DNA from: an uncultured Eubacteriales bacterium
GTDB taxonomy: Bacteria > Bacillota > Clostridia > Oscillospirales > RGIG7773
Length of the DNA stretch: 8,031 nt
Direction: 5' to 3'
Assembly: GCA_934541205.1 (NCBI GenBank)
Contig: CAKTDK010000074.1
Span: forward strand, 1 to 8,031
Shown: positions 6,418 through 8,031 of the stretch, in pieces
Numbering within the stretch: the first letter of the stretch is position 1
Layout of the letters: every line of letters starts with the position of its first letter
Program-made: the position numbers and the translations under genes
The notes under the pieces: generated by a model
What the model saw: the letters and a program-made list of their open reading frames with translations, nothing else
Told to the model about the DNA's origin: nothing
Databases searched by the model: none

Positions 6418-6939
6418 TTACAAATACCAGTTTATTACGTTTTCATTTTTAGAAGCTTTCTGAGGGGTTTCTTCATAATATCCCAAGGCGGCGGCTCCCC
6501 ATACTGCGTAATTTTCAGGTATACCAAGATTTAAAAGAGCATTTTTAAGTTTTGGTTCATTTCTTGCGTCTTTAAACTGATTTATCCAGACGGAACCGAT
6601 ATTTAATGAGTGAGCTGCAAGAAAAATATTTTGAAGAGCGCAGGCGCAGTCGGCAAGTCCGTTTGGATTTTCTGTATTATTGGCGCATAGTATGAGAGTA
6701 TCCGGGTTATAGAAATTATATCCTTCGTCACGGTTTAAAGCTTCTTTTAAAATGTCCGCAAGTGAAAAAATAATTGCTTTATCTTGAATTACAGAAAATT
6801 TCCAAGATTGAAAATTGCGGGCGCTTGGAGCATAAATTGCTGATTTCATAATAATTTCAAGTTTTTCTTTTTCTATTTTTTTATTGTTAAAGTTTCTTAT
6901 ACTTCTTCTTGTAAGAATGTTGTTTATGATTTCATTCAT
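6418..6939 (-). CDS. Nitroreductase-family FMN-dependent oxidoreductase
   Basis: 173 residues, a typical length for the short nitroreductase subfamily. FMN-contacting and family motifs are R-R-S-I-R-N-F (11-17), A-P-S-A-R-N-F-Q-S-W (37-46), G-L-A-D-C-A-C-A-L-Q-N-I-F-L-A-A-H-S-L-N (94-113) with I-G-S-V-W-I, and A-A-L-G-Y-Y-E-E-T-P (150-159). Such enzymes are cytoplasmic homodimers that use NAD(P)H to reduce nitro compounds, quinones or flavins; the physiological substrate cannot be read from the sequence. The ATG (complement of 6937-6939) is preceded on the minus strand by GAGGTGAT at the right spacing. The gene is monocistronic and convergent to the asp23-like gene, with a shared terminator. 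It occupies the place where nusB and folD follow yqhY in Bacillus, so the syntenic block ends here. Confidence 0.9.
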   Translation of the reverse strand: MNEIINNILTRRSIRNFNNKKIEKEKLEIIMKSAIYAPSARNFQSWKFSVIQDKAIIFSLADILKEALNRDEGYNFYNPDTLILCANNTENPNGLADCACALQNIFLAAHSLNIGSVWINQFKDARNEPKLKNALLNLGIPENYAVWGAAALGYYEETPQKASKNENVINWYL

Positions 6940-6958
6940 ATTTTATCACCTCAATAAA

Positions 6959-6987
6959 ATAATAATATATTTCAGATAAAAATTCAA
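6959..6987 (-). promoter_or_regulatory. Candidate promoter of the nitroreductase gene
   Basis: On the minus strand TTGAAT (6987-6982) and TATTAT (6964-6959) are separated by 17 nt. The start would be near 6952, giving a very short leader that still contains the GAGGTGAT ribosome binding site. It is a consensus match only, in very A+T-rich DNA. Confidence 0.4.
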
Positions 6988-6994
6988 GGAGCAC

Positions 6995-7023
6995 TTGATT
7001 TTATAAGTGAATTTTGATATAAT
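6995..7023 (+). promoter_or_regulatory. Candidate sigma-A promoter of tRNA-Pro
   Basis: TTGATT (6995-7000) and a perfect TATAAT (7018-7023) are separated by the ideal 17 nt, on the strand of the tRNA and 85 nt upstream of its 5' end. The predicted transcript carries a leader of about 80 nt that RNase P would remove. The promoter is divergent from and adjacent to the candidate nitroreductase promoter. Confidence 0.6.
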
Positions 7024-7108
7024 ATGAAAGCTGTATATTGGGTTCAATAAGATGGTGGAGCAAGGTATATTTCTATCATATTTATTCCATGACAACTAAA
7101 TATTATAT

Positions 7109-7184
7109 CTGGGTGTAGCGCAGCCGGTAGCGTGCTTGTCTGGGGGGCAAGAGGCCGCGGGTTCAAGTCCCGCCACTCAGACCA
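7109..7184 (+). tRNA. tRNA-Pro, anticodon GGG
   Basis: A full 76-nt cloverleaf. The acceptor CTGGGTG (7109-7115) pairs with CACTCAG (one G-T). D-stem GCGC/GCGT has loop AGCCGGTA. Anticodon stem CTTGT/GCAAG has loop CTGGGGG and anticodon GGG at 7142-7144. The variable region is AGGCC, and T-stem GCGGG/CCCGC has loop TTCAAGT. Discriminator A and an encoded CCA complete it. It reads proline codons CCC and CCU. Decayed integrase sequence starts about 95 nt downstream, so its 3' end is a likely former attachment site. Confidence 0.96.
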
Positions 7185-7189
7185 GCAAA

Positions 7190-7240
7190 AAATCCCTTAT
7201 AAATGGCTATTTCAAGCCGTTTGTAAAGGATTTATTTTTT
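7190..7240. terminator. Intrinsic terminator downstream of tRNA-Pro
   Basis: An 18-position stem (7190-7207 with 7216-7233, one C-A mismatch and two G-T pairs) encloses the loop TATTTCAA and is followed by TATTTTTT. It starts 6 nt after the tRNA CCA. On the minus strand the run of A at 7187-7192 also supplies a T-tract, so it may also have terminated the integrase transcript. Confidence 0.85.
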
Positions 7241-7279
7241 TATCTTTTTGTAAATATTTAGGAACTTTACTCCATATTT

Positions 7280-7701
7280 TCACGTATTTTTTAAAATGTT
7301 TGGCAACTTTTCGGCAACCTGTTTTTGATTTATACTGTTTATTTTTATAATAGTGTTATCTATCATTTTATCAGTAATATAGGTATAAACATTTAATGTT
7401 ATTTCAGCCGTAGCATGTCCAGCTAAATATTATACTGCTTTTACACCTATTCCTTTTTCAATCAGATTAGTTATATAAGTATGCCTTAAATTATACGGTG
7501 TTATAGTTGTATCAATTTATGTTCTATTATTTTTTCTGTATAAATTTTGCTCCGGTTTTTATATCCATTTGACGAAGAACAGATTTCCATACACTTTCAA
7601 AACGTTTTGTATGCATAATTCCTTTTTTTACAGGAGCGGAAAAACATACATGGAAGATGATTTTTTATGCTTTTTAGTTTATCTACAAAATCTAAAGGTA
7701 T
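7280..7701 (-). pseudogene. Decayed tyrosine recombinase (phage/ICE-type integrase), 3' part only
   Basis: On the minus strand the frame ending at TGA 7282-7280 reads ...T-P-Y-N-L-R-H-T-Y-I-T-N-L-I-E-K-G-I-G-V-K-A-V-stop-Y-L-A-G-H-A-T-A-E-I-T-L-N-V-Y-T-Y-I-T. This gives the Arg (NLRHTY), His (LAGH) and nucleophile Tyr (VYTYIT) motifs of the catalytic domain. The stop (TAA, 7432-7430) sits where a CAA Gln would fit. A further stop lies at 7519-7517. Upstream, family-like sequence continues in other frames (M-H-T-K-R-F-E-S-V-W at 7616-7587, M-Y-V-F-P at 7651-7637, I-P-L-D-F-V-D-K-L-K from 7701), implying at least two or three indels. The N-terminal half is missing; recognisable sequence ends just before the hairpin at 7711. 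It is inactive. It points at the adjacent tRNA-Pro, the usual arrangement for a tRNA-integrating element. Confidence 0.85.
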
Positions 7702-7710
7702 AAATATTTA

Positions 7711-7748
7711 AAAAAAGACGGGAGAGATTATTCTCTACCGTCTTTTTT
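7711..7748. terminator. Strong bidirectional hairpin terminator
   Basis: The stem AAAAAAGACGG / CCGTCTTTTTT (7711-7721 with 7738-7748) continues after one mismatch with AGAGA/TCTCT around the loop TTAT. Both strands carry T-runs. It sits at the truncated 5' boundary of the integrase remnant and probably belongs to genes of the lost element or flanking DNA. No intact gene in the window clearly uses it. Confidence 0.8.
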
Positions 7749-7827
7749 GTGCTATTTAATATATCATCATAACGCATTATCGTCTATATTCAATTATATT
7801 AATGTATATTGCTTTTCGTATATATAT

Positions 7828-7858
7828 ATTATAACATATGTTACATAATCGAAAACAA
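7828..7858 (-). promoter_or_regulatory. Possible minus-strand promoter overlapping a 12-bp palindrome
   Basis: On the minus strand TGTTATAAT (7836-7828) is a perfect extended -10. The nearest -35-like TTGTTT (7858-7853) is 19 nt away, which is long. The perfect palindrome TAACATATGTTA (7832-7843) overlaps it and could be an operator. A transcript from here would run about 110 nt to the hairpin at 7748-7711. The region is nearly all A/T, so chance matches are likely. Confidence 0.25.
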
Positions 7859-7871
7859 TAACACTTATTTC

Positions 7872-7906
7872 AGAGCAAAATTACTAATGTAGTTTTGCTC
7901 TTTTTT
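7872..7906 (+). terminator. Intrinsic terminator with no visible + strand gene upstream
   Basis: A 13-bp stem (AGAGCAAAATTAC with GTAGTTTTGCTCT, one T-G pair) has loop TAAT and is followed by TTTTTT and ATTTTT on the + strand. The minus strand has no T-run, so it acts on + strand transcripts. The nearest + strand gene is tRNA-Pro, which has its own terminator. Confidence 0.85.
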
Positions 7907-8031
7907 ATTTTTAAAAAGTAAGCTGAAAATATTTTGCAAATTTTTACAAATTTATTTAAAAATTGATAAAAAATTAGAATATATTTTATCAGAAATAAAT
8001 ATTAAATCTTTATAATAACATAAAATGTCGA

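Larger units (their letters stand above)
7749..8031. other. A+T-rich stretch without a supportable gene
   Basis: Apart from the palindrome/promoter-like site at 7828-7858 and the terminator at 7872-7906, I see no reading frame with a credible start, ribosome binding site or family resemblance. Positions 7819-7829 are a short TA-repeat. Positions 7964-7991 hold an inverted repeat TGATAAAA-N12-TTTTATCA. A TATAAT at 8011-8016 has no good -35. A gene may begin right of the window. Confidence 0.5.

Noticed and set aside
7030..7108. Possible small peptide or structured element in the tRNA leader (ATG at 7052, 15 codons; a GGGTTCAA that echoes the tRNA T-loop)
   Set aside because: There is no ribosome binding site, the frame is tiny, and the 8-nt match to the T-arm is too short to be an att copy. 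It is best read as ordinary tRNA precursor leader.
7132..7350. A + strand open frame of 72 codons beginning inside the tRNA
   Set aside because: It starts within tRNA-Pro and runs through its terminator and the integrase remnant. Its first residues are the familiar false translation of a tRNA. There is no ribosome binding site.
7682..7777. Short minus-strand frame starting M-R-Y-D-D-I-L-N, recalling the Y-D-D-I start of some phage/ICE YolD-like proteins
   Set aside because: Only a few residues match, there is no ribosome binding site, and the frame runs straight through the strong hairpin at 7711-7748.
7964..7991. Inverted repeat TGATAAAA-N12-TTTTATCA near the right edge
   Set aside because: It is A/T-only in very A/T-rich DNA, has a long spacer and no adjacent gene. 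It is not distinguishable from chance.

Overview
The window is A+T-rich DNA from an endospore-forming Firmicute, most likely a Clostridia-class (gut-type) bacterium. The evidence is a complete eight-gene spoIIIA sporulation operon, strong AGGAGG-type ribosome binding sites, A/T-ending codons and many intrinsic terminators. The species cannot be named from the sequence.

Layout. Positions 1-1179 hold the 3' part of a surface or secreted C39-type cysteine peptidase gene, which enters from the left edge and ends at a hairpin (1194-1231). Positions 1263-5984 hold spoIIIAA-AB-AC-AD-AE-AF-AG-AH, all on the + strand, in canonical order, with overlapping or nearly abutting genes. Together they encode the mother-cell half of the SpoIIIA-SpoIIQ channel ('feeding tube') that links mother cell and forespore after engulfment: an ATPase (AA), inner-membrane proteins (AB-AF), and two ring-forming single-pass proteins (AG, AH), of which AH meets SpoIIQ in the intermembrane space.

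Positions 5985-6415 hold an extended -10 promoter, an Asp23/YqhY-family gene and a bidirectional terminator. The Asp23 gene is broken: both halves of its domain are present, but about 43 nt are missing between them and the frame is lost. A convergent nitroreductase-family gene (6939-6418, minus strand) shares the terminator. A divergent promoter region follows, then a tRNA-Pro(GGG) gene at 7109-7184 with an encoded CCA end and a hairpin terminator.

Positions 7280-7701 hold the decayed 3' part of a tyrosine recombinase (integrase) gene on the minus strand, pointing at the tRNA. It has in-frame stops and several frame changes. This looks like the scar of a mobile element that once integrated at the tRNA-Pro 3' end. 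Positions 7702-8031 have no supportable gene, only two strong hairpin terminators, a small palindrome and a weak promoter-like site.

I do not see a new biological system. The core is a textbook sporulation operon. The most notable points are the internally deleted asp23/yqhY gene and the integration scar at tRNA-Pro.
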